A DNA stretch of 64,000 bases from Thiobacillus sp. (lineage in GTDB: Bacteria > Pseudomonadota > Gammaproteobacteria > Burkholderiales > Thiobacillaceae), in assembly GCF_018780105.1 (NCBI RefSeq), contig NZ_JADMKC010000002.1, positions 248,001 through 312,000 of the forward strand, given 5' to 3'. A program made the position numbers and the translations under genes. A model generated the notes under the pieces. The model made no database searches. It saw nothing but the letters and a program-made list of their open reading frames with translations, and was not told where the DNA came from. Numbering within the stretch: the first letter of the stretch is position 1; each line of letters opens with the position of its first letter. Of this stretch, positions 1-10,028 are shown in pieces.

Positions 1-451
1 GACTTAGTGTTTCGAGAAGCACAATCTTCTGCTCGAGGCCGAGTGCCGCTTCCCTGCTCAACACCGATAGCACGTGAGCAGCCTCGTTCTTCTTCTTTGG
101 CTTCGTTGGGAACTCGAAAGCCGATTGTCTCTTTAATGCCAGCACGACCCACTCGACAGTTGTAATCAGCGCGATAAGCCCAGCATACCGAACGCGCTGC
201 GTAAGGCTGACGTCAAATCGATATTCCACACCTTCAAGTATCTGGTCTCGGTACTGTGCTTCCAGTCTGGGGTCATCAAATTCGGTGTCGTTGCATTTTT
301 GCTCCGCACGCCGAAGCTCTCGATGCTTCTGCCATCCAATGTTGCTTTCTGAAAACTCGATGAAGTCATCCACGTCTCCAAGCATCGTCAAGGTATCGAT
401 ACCAAAGAAAGTTTGGTCGAGAAACGTATTGAGGTCGAGTTTGGCGCTCAT
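1..451 (-). CDS. Unidentified protein, 3' end beyond window
   Basis: An open frame on the minus strand begins with ATG at 451 (MSAKLDLNTFLDQTFFG) and stays open for 150 codons to the left edge, so the C-terminus is missing. The product is acidic and rich in Glu, Asp and Arg, with one moderately hydrophobic stretch near residues 97-110 (YAGLIALITTVEWVVLAL) that is too weak to call a membrane segment. I recognise no family. Base composition is visibly more AT-rich than most of the window, which together with the edge position suggests accessory DNA. The frame is supported by its length and absence of stops. Function unknown. Confidence 0.55.
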   Translation of the reverse strand, partial: MSAKLDLNTFLDQTFFGIDTLTMLGDVDDFIEFSESNIGWQKHRELRRAEQKCNDTEFDDPRLEAQYRDQILEGVEYRFDVSLTQRVRYAGLIALITTVEWVVLALKRQSAFEFPTKPKKKNEAAHVLSVLSREAALGLEQKIVLLETLS

Positions 452-569
452 GGGCGGCGGCACGTCAAAATACAGGGCATCAGCATACACCGAGGTCGCC
501 TGAACGGCAGCTCTATGGCGCTGTCGCCAAGGGCCGCTTCTGACCGAACCCAGAGAAAATATTTTCCCT

Positions 570-597
570 AAGCGGACATTTGGGTGAATGCCCGCTT
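570..597. other. Hairpin in the 452-837 gap
   Basis: The 386 bases between the left-edge gene and the next gene hold no convincing coding frame. The only structure I see is an imperfect hairpin: AAGCGG-A-CATT, a 6-base loop, then AATG-C-CCGCTT. That is eleven paired positions with one A/C mismatch. It lacks a T-run, so it is not a standard terminator. It lies upstream of both divergent genes and could be a regulatory or remnant repeat. Confidence 0.3.
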
Positions 598-837
598 TCA
601 GCCATTTTGCTTATCCGACCCCGATCCCGATCCGGTAGCCGATCAGGCTGACCGCTCCATATGCCCGGCTGAATCCACAGGCCAAAGCTACCGTTCTGCA
701 GAAATCCGTGGTCTGATCCCCATTGTTCCGGGCGCGCGCTATGGTTGATCGTTGCATGTCACCGTACTTGCACTTATGTTTGTATATGTGAGGCTGCAGA
801 ACGACCCGATCACGCCGCTTATCATGGAGGGCAGGAG

Positions 838-2961
838 ATGCCAGCCAACGACGCTGTAAAAAGTACGTCTGGAGTGGCGCTCCTGCCCCACGAGGTGGGG
901 ACGATTGTTGAGCACATGTTCAATGGCATGGCTTACGGCAAGATGCTGTTCGAGAATGGGCAGCCCAGCGATTTCATCTATCTCTATACCAATCCGGCCT
1001 TTGAAACGCTGACCGGCCTCTCGGGCGTGGTCGGCCGGCGCGTCAGCGACGTCATCCCGGGTATCCGCGAATCCGACCCTTTGTTGTTCGATATTTTTGG
1101 CCGTGTCGCCAGGGGCGGCAAACCGGAGAAATTCGAAATCCATGTCGAAGCACTCGGCGCATGGTTTTCGATCACGGTTTACAACCCCAAACTCGACCAC
1201 TTCGTTGCCGTATTCGAGGCGATTACCGAGCGCAAGCTGGCGGAGCGGAATTTGCTGCGGGCCAACGAACGGCTGTCGCTGGCGCAACGTACGGCAGGTG
1301 CAGGGGTGTGGGACTGGGACATTCCGAATGGGACGCTCACCTGGTCGGATGAGCTCTTTCATCTGTTCGGACTGGATCCCGCCACCGCGATCGCCTCTTT
1401 CGATACGTGGCGAAGCGTGGTGCATCCGGAGGATAGGCAAAGAGCCGAAGACGTGATCTTGGCCTGCATCCGCGATCACGTGCCCCTCTTCAACGAATAC
1501 CGAATCGTTTTGCCGACCGGGGAGGTGCGTTGGGTCGATGCGTTCGGCGACACCGCCTACGATACGGGCGGCAACGCACAGCGCATGACCGGCATCTGCA
1601 TCGATACGACCGCGCGCAAGCAGGCCGAAGCGCAGATCGAATTTCTGGCCCATCACGACCATCTGACCCGGCTGCCGAACCGTTTCGTGGCGAAGGAACG
1701 GCTGAAAATGGCCATGGCCTATGCAGACCGCGCCAATGAATACGTCGCGCTGCTGTTTCTCGACCTCGACAGCTTCAAGGCGATCAACGACTCTCTCGGC
1801 CACAACATGGGCGACTTGCTGCTGGTCGAGGTGTCGCGACGCCTGCAAGCCTGTCTGCGGGAAACCGACACCGTCAGCCGGCAGGGCGGTGACGAGTTTT
1901 TGATCATCCTCACGCACATCCAGGATATCGACGCCGTGACGGGCAGCGCCGCCAAGATTGTCGACGCGCTGGCGGCTCCGTGCGAGATCGAGGGCCATGC
2001 CCTGGAGGTGACGGTATCGGTCGGGATCGCGATCTATCCCAGCGATGCGCAGGATACGGAAACGCTGATGCAGCAGGCCGACACCGCCATGTACCACGCC
2101 AAAGGCAGGGGTGGAAACGATTACACCTTCTTCAGCGAGCAGATGAACGTGGCCCGGGTCGCGGCCTTGGCCATCCGGGCTGAGTTGCGGCAGGCACTGG
2201 CTGGCGGGGAGTTCGCCTTGCACTACCAGCCGCAAATCGATCTTGTCAGCGGGCGTGTCCTCGGCGCCGAGGCATTGCTGCGCTGGCATTCGCCCAAGCG
2301 CGGTCTGGTGCTGCCGGACGAGTTCGTTTTTATCGCCGAAGACTGTGGGCTCATTGTGCCGATTGGCGACTGGGTCCTGCAGGAAGCCTGCCGCCAGGCG
2401 GCCCTCTGGCAGCAGGCCGGATTGCCCGAACTGACCATCGCCGTGAACCTGTCGGCAATGCAGTTCCGGCGCGGAAACCTGCAGCAGTCTGTCGTGCAGG
2501 CCCTGAGCGCCTCCGGGCTTGCACCCGCCCTGCTTGAACTGGAACTGACCGAGTCCATCCTGATCACGGAAGCCGAGGCTGCCCTGGAAACGGTCCGCAA
2601 TCTCAGGAGCCTGGGTATCCGCTTTGCAATCGACGATTTCGGAACGGGCTATTCCAGCCTGGCCTATCTGAAGCGCTTTCCCATCGACAAGCTGAAAATT
2701 GCGCAAACCTTCGTCCAGGACATGGACACGAATCCGGAAGATGCCGCCATCGTCCATGCCATCATCCAGATGGCGCGTGCACTCGGCCTCAGAACAGTAG
2801 CCGAAGGCATTGAAACAGCGGACACGGTCGAGCATCTTCTGCTTCATCATTGCGATGAAGCGCAGGGGCGTTTCTTATCCAGTCCGCTTCCTGCAGATGC
2901 GTTCCGGCACTATGTGCTGGCCGCAATGCAACCGTCCGTTCCAAACAAGGTGCTGACCTGA
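838..2961 (+). CDS. PAS-PAS-GGDEF-EAL cyclic-di-GMP turnover protein
   Basis: This 707-residue cytoplasmic protein should make and/or break cyclic-di-GMP under control of two sensory PAS domains. PAS segments lie at about residues 20-135 and 150-265. The diguanylate cyclase motif GGDEF is at 350-354, preceded five residues upstream by an RETD inhibitory I-site, so product feedback is likely. The phosphodiesterase half starts near 460, with EAL at 478-480 followed by DDFGTGYSS. Both catalytic motifs are intact, so bifunctionality is possible. There is no signal peptide or membrane segment. The start at 838 is chosen because GGAGG at 826-830 sits seven bases upstream; an in-frame ATG at 745 gives an implausible Cys-rich extension. 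Transcribed alone, convergent with YceH. Confidence 0.92.
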   Translation: MPANDAVKSTSGVALLPHEVGTIVEHMFNGMAYGKMLFENGQPSDFIYLYTNPAFETLTGLSGVVGRRVSDVIPGIRESDPLLFDIFGRVARGGKPEKFEIHVEALGAWFSITVYNPKLDHFVAVFEAITERKLAERNLLRANERLSLAQRTAGAGVWDWDIPNGTLTWSDELFHLFGLDPATAIASFDTWRSVVHPEDRQRAEDVILACIRDHVPLFNEYRIVLPTGEVRWVDAFGDTAYDTGGNAQRMTGICIDTTARKQAEAQIEFLAHHDHLTRLPNRFVAKERLKMAMAYADRANEYVALLFLDLDSFKAINDSLGHNMGDLLLVEVSRRLQACLRETDTVSRQGGDEFLIILTHIQDIDAVTGSAAKIVDALAAPCEIEGHALEVTVSVGIAIYPSDAQDTETLMQQADTAMYHAKGRGGNDYTFFSEQMNVARVAALAIRAELRQALAGGEFALHYQPQIDLVSGRVLGAEALLRWHSPKRGLVLPDEFVFIAEDCGLIVPIGDWVLQEACRQAALWQQAGLPELTIAVNLSAMQFRRGNLQQSVVQALSASGLAPALLELELTESILITEAEAALETVRNLRSLGIRFAIDDFGTGYSSLAYLKRFPIDKLKIAQTFVQDMDTNPEDAAIVHAIIQMARALGLRTVAEGIETADTVEHLLLHHCDEAQGRFLSSPLPADAFRHYVLAAMQPSVPNKVLT

Positions 2962-2963
2962 TA

Positions 2964-3004
2964 TGGCCGGCCTTGCCTGCTGTGGTCCTGTAGCAAGCCG
3001 GCCA
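2964..3004. terminator. Hairpin between convergent genes
   Basis: TGGCCGGC with TTGC pairs with GCAAGCCGGCCA across a 16-base loop, with one bulged C. It starts two bases after the EAL-protein stop and lies between two convergent genes, where a shared terminator is expected. No T-run follows on either side, so factor-independent termination is uncertain. Confidence 0.4.
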
Positions 3005-3031
3005 CAGGGGCGCATCTTCGGGCTCAACGCG

Positions 3032-3706
3032 TCAACTCGATACCCCGAGTTCTGCGCACAGTTTTCCCACCACGGCTTTCAACGCCTCGACTTCAGCCTC
3101 CAGCCGCGCCACGTTGGCCTTGAGCGCGGCGAGTTCGCCGACGCTGACGTCGGCTGTAAATTCGCTTGATGGGCTGGCGAGGGCCGGTGCCTCGATGAGC
3201 GGCGCGCCGCTCAGCAGGTGCGCCCAGCGGTTTTCGCGTGCGCCGGGCTGGCGCGGCAGTTCGACCACCAGCGTGCCGTCCGGGCGATCGGCCAGTTCCT
3301 GCAGAAAGCCTTCGACCGCCGAGATGTCGGCGAAGCGGTGCAGGCGTTCACAATTGATGCGCAGCTCGCCGGCGGTCTGCGGGCCGCGCAGCATCAGCAC
3401 GGTGAGCAGGGCAATGGATTGCGTAGGCAGTTGCAGGACTTTGCCCATGTTGTGGGCGTAGCGGGTGACGCGGCCGCCGCTGGATTCCATCACCAGCGCC
3501 GGGCCCTTGAGGCTGTCGATGGCGGCCTGCACTTCGGCTTCGCTGGCGTCGATCAGAGGCTGGCGGCTGGTCTTCTGGTTGCAGCCGGCGACCAAGGCAT
3601 TGAGCGACAGCGGATAGGTGTCGGGCACGGTGTGCTGTTTTTCGCAGAGCACGCCGAGGACGCGGGTTTCGAGCAGGGACAGGACAGGCAGGCGGAGGGT
3701 GGTCAT
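3032..3706 (-). CDS. YceH family protein (DUF480/UPF0502)
   Basis: A 224-residue protein of the YceH family, a duplicated winged-helix fold of unknown cellular role. The characteristic N-terminus LLETRVLGVLCEKQ, then the YPLSLNALVAGCNQKTSRQP block, is present from about residue 9. The C-terminal 40 residues (LAALKANVARLEAEVEALKAV region) form a short coiled coil, as in other members. The start is placed at MTTLRLPVL (3706), which fits family length; the frame is open a further 34 codons upstream but that part looks non-coding. It stands alone, convergent with the GGDEF-EAL gene. Family assignment is firm, function is not. Confidence 0.88.
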   Translation of the reverse strand: MTTLRLPVLSLLETRVLGVLCEKQHTVPDTYPLSLNALVAGCNQKTSRQPLIDASEAEVQAAIDSLKGPALVMESSGGRVTRYAHNMGKVLQLPTQSIALLTVLMLRGPQTAGELRINCERLHRFADISAVEGFLQELADRPDGTLVVELPRQPGARENRWAHLLSGAPLIEAPALASPSSEFTADVSVGELAALKANVARLEAEVEALKAVVGKLCAELGVSS

Positions 3707-3950
3707 GACGGGGCTGCGTGATGTCGATGCGGGGATTATGCTCCTGCCATGGGGGGATGTTGAGCCGCCCGCCGGCCAGGCTTGAAACGGTGATTGAGGT
3801 GCCCCCATAAACAGGCTGTATGCAGAATGGCGGTCATTCTGATTCTGCTTGATGCACCGTGGATAAAGGCGCTCCGAGGTTTCACAAGGGCAGACCTGGT
3901 CTGCTACTTGCTAGTTTTCAGGCATTTCAACTTGATGCAAAACTGACCCG

Positions 3951-6521
3951 ATGAGCAATGCCTCCACCCAGAAGAACGACATATTCCTGCCTTACATGCG
4001 CGATGTTGTCCGCAGCGAACAATCCCTGCGTGAACTGAACCTGATGTGGCGCATGATCGAGTCCTCGGCCAAGATGAATTATTTGGCCGAGACCAAATCA
4101 ATCCTGCAAACCATGACGGCAACGCGGGCCGGATTCGACCAGCTGGAACACGAACTGGTTTCGAGCCTGGTGCACGAAAAATGTGCGAACGTACTGATGG
4201 AAATCGGCACCAAGGCGCACTACGTAATCGATATCGTGGTGCGCAATCTGTATGAGCGCACTGCTGATGTCGGCTTTCTCGCCACCGACCGTGATCTGTG
4301 TGAATTCGTCGCCGGTATACAGAACAATGCGGACGCCATTCATGCACGCCTGCTGGCCTATCGCAGCAAGTACACCGTTTACGACGAAATCATGCTGCTG
4401 GATCGAGACGGCAACGTATTGGTACAGATCGACGAGCATTCTGAAGTTGAGGGCAGCATTGACCCGCTGATCGGACAAACGCTGGCTTCGGGCAGCTATG
4501 TCGAAAGCTTCCGCGCGACTGACCTGCGCCCGGGCAAGGATAAGGCTCTGATCTATTCGCAGCGGATGCTGCATCCGCAAACCGGCAAGGTGGCCGGCAT
4601 CCTTTGTCTCTGCTTCGATTTCGAGCAGGAAATGCAGGGCATTTTCAAATCACATCGCGATCCGGACGAGCGCTCGAACATGCTGCTGCTCGACAGCGAT
4701 AACCGTGTCATTGCCAGTGCGGATGAGCTGTGGGTACCCGTTGGTTCGGTCGTTCCGGTGAACCGGAGCGGCAGCCCCCGCCTGATGATGTTCGGTGGCC
4801 GCAAATATCTGGTGCAGACTTTTGGCGCTGACGGCTATCAGGGTTACATGGGGCCTCCGGGTTGGCAGGGGCAGGTCATGGTTCCGGTCGAGGTTGCGTT
4901 TCTGGAAGGCGGCGACCGCTCCCTGCTGTCGCTCGATCCCGCAATCGTCGATGGTCTGTTGTCGCACGCGCAGACCTTTTCGCCGCCGCTCTACAAGATC
5001 ATGCAGGCGGCCGAAACCATACAGCGCGTCGTGTGGAACGGACAGGTCATGACCGCCGGCAACATCGATAATCAGGTTCAGCTTAAATCGGTGCTGGAGC
5101 AGATCAGTGAAACAGGCAACCGCAGCAACGAACTGTTTTCGCAATCCATCAGCAACCTGTACGAAACGGTACTGAGTTCCAGTTTGCGCGGGGCGGAATT
5201 CATGACGCACCTGCTGGTCGACCTGCTCGACCGCAATTTGTACGAGCGCGCCAACGATTGCCGCTGGTGGGCGTTGACGCCGGCATTGCGCAACGCGCTG
5301 GCTGCGCCTGTGCGGACCGAGGCCATGCTCAAGAACATCACCGGCATCCTGGCCTACATCAACAGTCTGTATACCGTCTACACCCGGATTTTCGTGTATG
5401 ACAAAAGCGGGCGGATCATCGCCAGCACCTGTCTGGCACAGAAGGGTGAGGACCGGGCCATTGTCGGCGCCACGGTCGAGCATGACACGCTGGCATCGGT
5501 GTTGTCGCTGGCGACCGAGCAGGATTACCACGTCAGTCCATTTGCTGCGACACCGCTGTACGACGGATTGCCGACCTATGTCTACCACGCCGCGATTCGC
5601 CATCCGGACAAGCCGAAAATGATCGTCGGCGGGATCGGCATCGTGTTCGACGCCGCGCCGGAATTTTCAGCCATGCTGAACGGCGGCTTGAATGGGAAAT
5701 CTGGCACCACGGCATTCTTCATCGACCGCAGTGGCCGCATTATTGCCAGCACCGATCAGGCTCGTCCGGTGGGTGACCTGCTCGATATCGATCCGGAAAT
5801 CCTGCACCAGAAAAACGGCTGCAGCACATCGACCATCACGGTCCACGACGGTCGCTATGCCAGCATGGGCTGCACCGTTTCCAACGGCTATCGTGAGTTC
5901 AAGGTCAGCGACGGCTATCAGGAAGACGTCATTGCCGTCGTGTTCGAATCCTTTGGCGAGGTGCGCGAACGCCGCGCATTGGGCAACCGGGCATCCACCG
6001 TCATCGAGCACAATTCACTGGAAAGCGGTGGCAGGCAATTCGCAACCTGCTTCATCGACGGCGATTTATATGCCATGCCGGCTGAGCGAGTTGTTGAAGC
6101 CCTGCCGGGCTCGGGTTTGCTGCCGGTTTCCATGGGGGGGGTTACCGGTCGAATTGGCATGCTTGCGCTCGTACACGAAGGCGAGGAGAAGACATTCATC
6201 TGGGTATTCGACCTGGGCTACATGGTGCGGGGACGACTGTCCGACATCACGCACACCAGCCAGGTTGTGGTGGTCAGGAACGGGCAGCAAAGCATCGGTT
6301 TGCTGGTCGATGAGCTGCATGGCGTCCCGGAATTCCGGGACGAGCAGATTAGGCCCAGCCCTTTCGCCCTGGAGACCGGAGACACGCTGGTGCCGTCGAT
6401 CATCAAGGGCAATCGGGATGGGCTGCTGATACAGGTGCTCGATATCGACTACATCTATCGTGCGCTGGAAGGCGGTGAAATGCCGTGCATGCCGGAGGAC
6501 GTGATGCAGGCGGCAGCGTAG
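3951..6521 (+). CDS. Soluble dual-Cache protein with C-terminal CheW-like domain
   Basis: This 856-residue protein has two related sensory halves and an adaptor end. The motif RNLYER followed by a Cache-like segment (YTVYDEIMLLDRDGNVL) begins at residue 98; a second copy, RNLYER with YTVYTRIFVYDKSGRII, begins at residue 428, so the halves look like an internal duplication about 330 residues apart. From about residue 690 to 840 the sequence resembles CheW (FATCFIDGDLYAMPAERV, later GLLVDELHGVPEF), suggesting it docks to a chemoreceptor-kinase array. I see no signal peptide, no membrane helix and no methyl-accepting domain, although Cache domains are usually extracytoplasmic. Single gene; ATG at 3951 lacks a clear ribosome site. 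Confidence 0.8.
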   Translation: MSNASTQKNDIFLPYMRDVVRSEQSLRELNLMWRMIESSAKMNYLAETKSILQTMTATRAGFDQLEHELVSSLVHEKCANVLMEIGTKAHYVIDIVVRNLYERTADVGFLATDRDLCEFVAGIQNNADAIHARLLAYRSKYTVYDEIMLLDRDGNVLVQIDEHSEVEGSIDPLIGQTLASGSYVESFRATDLRPGKDKALIYSQRMLHPQTGKVAGILCLCFDFEQEMQGIFKSHRDPDERSNMLLLDSDNRVIASADELWVPVGSVVPVNRSGSPRLMMFGGRKYLVQTFGADGYQGYMGPPGWQGQVMVPVEVAFLEGGDRSLLSLDPAIVDGLLSHAQTFSPPLYKIMQAAETIQRVVWNGQVMTAGNIDNQVQLKSVLEQISETGNRSNELFSQSISNLYETVLSSSLRGAEFMTHLLVDLLDRNLYERANDCRWWALTPALRNALAAPVRTEAMLKNITGILAYINSLYTVYTRIFVYDKSGRIIASTCLAQKGEDRAIVGATVEHDTLASVLSLATEQDYHVSPFAATPLYDGLPTYVYHAAIRHPDKPKMIVGGIGIVFDAAPEFSAMLNGGLNGKSGTTAFFIDRSGRIIASTDQARPVGDLLDIDPEILHQKNGCSTSTITVHDGRYASMGCTVSNGYREFKVSDGYQEDVIAVVFESFGEVRERRALGNRASTVIEHNSLESGGRQFATCFIDGDLYAMPAERVVEALPGSGLLPVSMGGVTGRIGMLALVHEGEEKTFIWVFDLGYMVRGRLSDITHTSQVVVVRNGQQSIGLLVDELHGVPEFRDEQIRPSPFALETGDTLVPSIIKGNRDGLLIQVLDIDYIYRALEGGEMPCMPEDVMQAAA

Positions 6522-6623
6522 GAGGGCTGCAGGACGATTAAGCGCACCGCGGGTACAGGGTTATCCGGACATGCACGTGCCGCGTCCGTCAGGGGCAGGC
6601 GCTCGGGGCGGACGGCCGATCGC

Positions 6624-7463
6624 TCAGAGCATCGCGCCGAAGTTCCAATCCATAATCATCCAGCGCCGTTCGTTGTTGCCTTCGACGATAAGCCGATGGC
6701 CGCGACGCTGGAGCGCGCCGGGGTGGGTGACGAACTGTCCCTCCCGGAACGGCAGCGTGGAACGCTCGATGCGCCAGGGTGCGGGGCCGTTGCGATGGCC
6801 GAAACTGATCTCGACATTCAGCCAGTCGAGCAATTGCGCGCGGGAGGGCCGGGATCGAGCGATGAGGCTGGCCAGGTCGGAAACATTTTTCTGATTGGCG
6901 ATATGCGGCAGGGGATGGGCGCGGCCCCGCACATGGATGAAACAGTCGCCCGCGACGAGGAGCCAGGCGGGGCGCGCGGGCAGCTCGCCGGCGTCCACCA
7001 GCAGTTCGAGCGCGGCGGTGCCGCCCAGGCTGTGCTGCAATCGTTCCCAGATTTCCCGATAGTCTGCGTCGACACCGGTCTCGATCACACGCTCGCCGTC
7101 AAACACCATGCGGCCGATGTCGCGTCTGCCATTGGCAGGCTGGAAATCCAGCTGGCGATGCCAGGTGCAGTCATCACCATCCACCTGGGTGACGCCGCAG
7201 AAACCCTGCTGGGTGGCGAGCCAGGCCAGCTGGGCGTCGTCGCATTCGGCGAGGCAGGTGACGCCGGAAAAATCCGGCCGCCCGGCGGGGATGCGCAGGT
7301 CGGCGTGCCAGCGCGGTGTTTGCAGCCATAACACCTGGCTGCGTTCATCGCGCACGCCAGCGGTTTCGAGCAGCGTGCGCTTCCAGACGCCGAGATAGGC
7401 GTTCGGAACCGGTGCAGGTTGTTCCGTCCAGTCACCTAAGTGGCATGGATTGGATACTGTCAC
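6624..7463 (-). CDS. Conserved-looking protein of unknown function
   Basis: This 279-residue soluble protein was not recognised. It is Trp-rich with alternating polar and hydrophobic residues ([42 protein letters not shown]), which suggests a beta-rich, lipocalin-like fold; that is inference only. The start is a GTG at 7463 that overlaps the TGA of the upstream GGDEF-EAL gene (GTGA), giving translational coupling to it. No ATG in the same frame precedes the conserved-looking region. The coupling hints at a role in the same signalling unit, or a ligand-binding partner for the PAS domains. The frame continues open far upstream, but there it is the shadow of the neighbour. Confidence 0.7.
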   Translation of the reverse strand: MTVSNPCHLGDWTEQPAPVPNAYLGVWKRTLLETAGVRDERSQVLWLQTPRWHADLRIPAGRPDFSGVTCLAECDDAQLAWLATQQGFCGVTQVDGDDCTWHRQLDFQPANGRRDIGRMVFDGERVIETGVDADYREIWERLQHSLGGTAALELLVDAGELPARPAWLLVAGDCFIHVRGRAHPLPHIANQKNVSDLASLIARSRPSRAQLLDWLNVEISFGHRNGPAPWRIERSTLPFREGQFVTHPGALQRRGHRLIVEGNNERRWMIMDWNFGAML

Positions 7464-9640
7464 TTGATGCGTGGCGATGTGCACTGGCTCGGGCCCGTCG
7501 CCGTGCCGCTGAGCAACACTTCCATTTCCGCTGCGGGTACCGGCCGGCTGAAAAAATAACCCTGCAGTTCGTCGCAGCCGTGCTGGCGCAGAAAATCCAG
7601 GTGCGCACGGGTTTCCACGCCTTCGGCCACGACTTTGAGCCCCAGGGCGTGGCCCATGGTGATGATGGCGCGCACGATGGCGGCGTCGTCGGGGTCGCTG
7701 TCGATGTCGCGCACGAAGCTCTTGTCGACCTTGAGGCGGTCGACCGGGAAGCGCTTGAGATAGCTGAGGCTCGAATAGCCGGTGCCGAAGTCGTCCACCG
7801 CGATGTCGACGCCCAGCGCCTTGAGCGATTGCATGGCGACATTGATGCGTTCGGCATCGTGCATGACGAAAGATTCGGTCAGTTCCAGTTCCAGCCACGA
7901 TGGATGCAGCTCGGCTTGTTGCAGGGCGTCGGCGACCGACTGCACCAGTCCGGTATGGCGGAACTGGATCGGCGAGAGGTTGACCGAGACGCTGATGGAG
8001 GGCAATCCGGCGCGCTGCCAGGCGCGGTTCTGGCGGCAGGCTTCCTGCAGGATCCATTGCCCGATGGGGATGATCAGCCCGGTTTCCTCGGCGATCGAAA
8101 TGAAGCTGTCGGGCGGGATCAGTCCCTTGACGGGGCAGTCCCAGCGGATCAGCGCTTCGGCGCCGATGATGCGGCCGCTGGCGACGTCGACACGCGGCTG
8201 GTAGTAGACGCGGAACTCGTTGCGCTCGAGCGCGTGGCGCAGGTTGTTTTGCAGTTCCAGGCGTTCGCTGATCGCCTGATTGAGTTCGGGCGTGTAGGCG
8301 TGATAGGTGCTGCGGCCGGAAGATTTGGCCTTGTACATGGCGATGTCGGCGCAGCGCAACAGGGCGTCAGGGGTGTCGCCGTCGCGCGGATAGCAGCTGA
8401 TGCCGATGCTGCAACCGAGGCCGTATTCCTGCCCGTCGTGCAGCCAGGGTTTGGAGATGACTTCCAGCAGGCGGTTGACGATGGCCAGGGTTTCGTCCGC
8501 ATCGTGCTGCTCGGTGAGCACCAGAACGAACTCGTCGCCGCCCTGGCGCGCCACGGTGTCGTGGCTGCGAACGCAGGTCATGAGCCGGTCTGCCACTTCC
8601 AGCAGCAGGCGGTCGCCGATGTGGTGGCCGAGGCTGTCGTTGATCAGCTTGAAATGGTCGAGATCGACGAATACCACGGCCACCCGCATGTTTTCGCGGT
8701 GCGCCTTGGCGATGGCCTGTTCGATGCGGTCGCCCAGCAGCAAGCGGTTGGGCAGACCGGTCAGGCTGTCGTGGTTGGCCTGATATTCGAGTTCGGCTTC
8801 ATGCTGTTTGCGTTCGGTGATGTCGACTACGGTGCCTTCGAAAAACTGCACGCTGCCATCCGCATTCATGACGGCGCGCGCGTTCTCGGAAATCCAGATC
8901 ACGCTGCCGTCCATCCGGTGGACCTGCGATTCGAAATTACGCACCGCGCCGTGTTCCTGCATCAGATTTACGAATGCCGCACGCCGCTCCGGCAGCACGT
9001 ACAGCTGGCGCGAAATGTCCTGCAGATGCTCGATCAGCGCGTCCGCCGAGGCGTGGCCATATATGTGCGCCAGCGCAGGATTGGCGTTGAGGTAGCGGCC
9101 TTCCGGCGTGGTCTGGAAGATGCCTTCGGTGGCGTGCTCGAAAATGCTGCTGTAGCGCCGTACGGCCTCGCGCAGCATTTCGTTGGCCGCCATGCGGTCG
9201 GAAATGTCCTGGATATAGCCTTCGATCCAGGCCAGCCGGCTGTTCTCGTTGCGTATCCCGACCCCGCGTTCGAGCACCCAGCACACCCGGCCATCGGCGC
9301 GCTGGATGCGGTATTCGACCTCGAAGGAGGTGTTGCTTTCCAGGGCGGCGTGAATGGTGCGGCTGACCTGCGCGCGGTCTTCGGGCAGCGTGATCTGGTC
9401 GTACGACACCCGGGTGTTGAATACCAGCTCGTCGGGCCGATAGCCGGTGAGCTTGTGGCAACCGTCGCTGACGTACTCCATGGTCCAGATGGCATCCACC
9501 CGGCAGCGGTAGATCATGCCGACCAGATTGTCCGTAATCGTGGTGAGCAGGCGCGTGACGTCGAGCGGTGCGTCGGCATCCGTCCCGTCCGCTGCGACCT
9601 TTCGCGCGGACCCAAGCTTCAAGACCGTATTCAGAACCAT
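7460..9640 (-). CDS. PAS-PAS-GGDEF-EAL cyclic-di-GMP turnover protein
   Basis: A 726-residue cytoplasmic signalling protein with two PAS/PAC units (about residues 35-155 and 165-285), a GGDEF domain with GGDEF at 367-371 and RSHD I-site five residues before it, and an EAL domain with EAL at 495-497 and DDFGTGYSS further on. Both enzymatic motifs look intact. The domain plan matches the protein at 838-2961, but the PAS sequences differ, so different signals are expected. ATG at 9640 is preferred because AGGAAAC lies about seven bases upstream; a TTG at 9661 is possible. It is the first gene of a two-gene unit with the overlapping unknown gene at 6624-7463. Confidence 0.92.
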   Translation of the reverse strand: MVLNTVLKLGSARKVAADGTDADAPLDVTRLLTTITDNLVGMIYRCRVDAIWTMEYVSDGCHKLTGYRPDELVFNTRVSYDQITLPEDRAQVSRTIHAALESNTSFEVEYRIQRADGRVCWVLERGVGIRNENSRLAWIEGYIQDISDRMAANEMLREAVRRYSSIFEHATEGIFQTTPEGRYLNANPALAHIYGHASADALIEHLQDISRQLYVLPERRAAFVNLMQEHGAVRNFESQVHRMDGSVIWISENARAVMNADGSVQFFEGTVVDITERKQHEAELEYQANHDSLTGLPNRLLLGDRIEQAIAKAHRENMRVAVVFVDLDHFKLINDSLGHHIGDRLLLEVADRLMTCVRSHDTVARQGGDEFVLVLTEQHDADETLAIVNRLLEVISKPWLHDGQEYGLGCSIGISCYPRDGDTPDALLRCADIAMYKAKSSGRSTYHAYTPELNQAISERLELQNNLRHALERNEFRVYYQPRVDVASGRIIGAEALIRWDCPVKGLIPPDSFISIAEETGLIIPIGQWILQEACRQNRAWQRAGLPSISVSVNLSPIQFRHTGLVQSVADALQQAELHPSWLELELTESFVMHDAERINVAMQSLKALGVDIAVDDFGTGYSSLSYLKRFPVDRLKVDKSFVRDIDSDPDDAAIVRAIITMGHALGLKVVAEGVETRAHLDFLRQHGCDELQGYFFSRPVPAAEMEVLLSGTATGPSQCTSPRIK

Positions 9641-9801
9641 GCTGCGTTTCCTGGAGATCAAGGGTTACGCGTTCTCCAGGCTGGATATCCTCGTGGCGCG
9701 TGCGGTGGCGGAGCTGGCTGTAGCCGTTCCCGCATCGCGTGCTGCAGATGAATAATTGATGCGGACGACAGTGCGTCACGCACCCCGACAGACAGGGTCT
9801 A

Positions 9802-9823
9802 GCAAATCCTGTTCCAGATTTGC
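9802..9823. other. Inverted repeat in divergent 9641-10028 gap
   Basis: The 388 bases between the divergent GGDEF-EAL and P-loop genes carry no convincing gene, although a spurious open frame enters from 9756. GCAAATC and GATTTGC form a perfect 7-bp inverted repeat around eight bases, a possible operator or short hairpin. I could not place promoter hexamers with confidence. Confidence 0.3.
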
Positions 9824-10028
9824 GCCGCCGGTGCGATACCCGGCAGGCCGCGTCTTTGCTCGGCTTGGAGGGGGGCTGCGGTTGAGGGCGGAGCGGGGTC
9901 GGGCTGTCGTGACCCATATCGGTGCGGCCTGCCGCCTGTCATGCACCAAACTGGCGTGCCGCAATGCGCCCTTTTGTATTGAGTGGCTTTTCGGTAGGCT
10001 TCGCGCTACTTTCAGGAAAACCGATCCC

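Noticed and set aside
739-2850. Long 703-codon minus-strand open frame
   Set aside because: Exact shadow of the PAS-GGDEF-EAL gene; no recognisable domains.
2964-3004. Hairpin as a mobile REP element
   Set aside because: No second copy seen in the window; a shared terminator is simpler.
7316-9751. 811-codon plus-strand open frame
   Set aside because: Shadow of the minus-strand GGDEF-EAL gene, with improbable composition.
9756-10028. N-terminal extension of the P-loop protein
   Set aside because: No conservation-like features, and the ribosome site and Walker motif favour ATG 10029.
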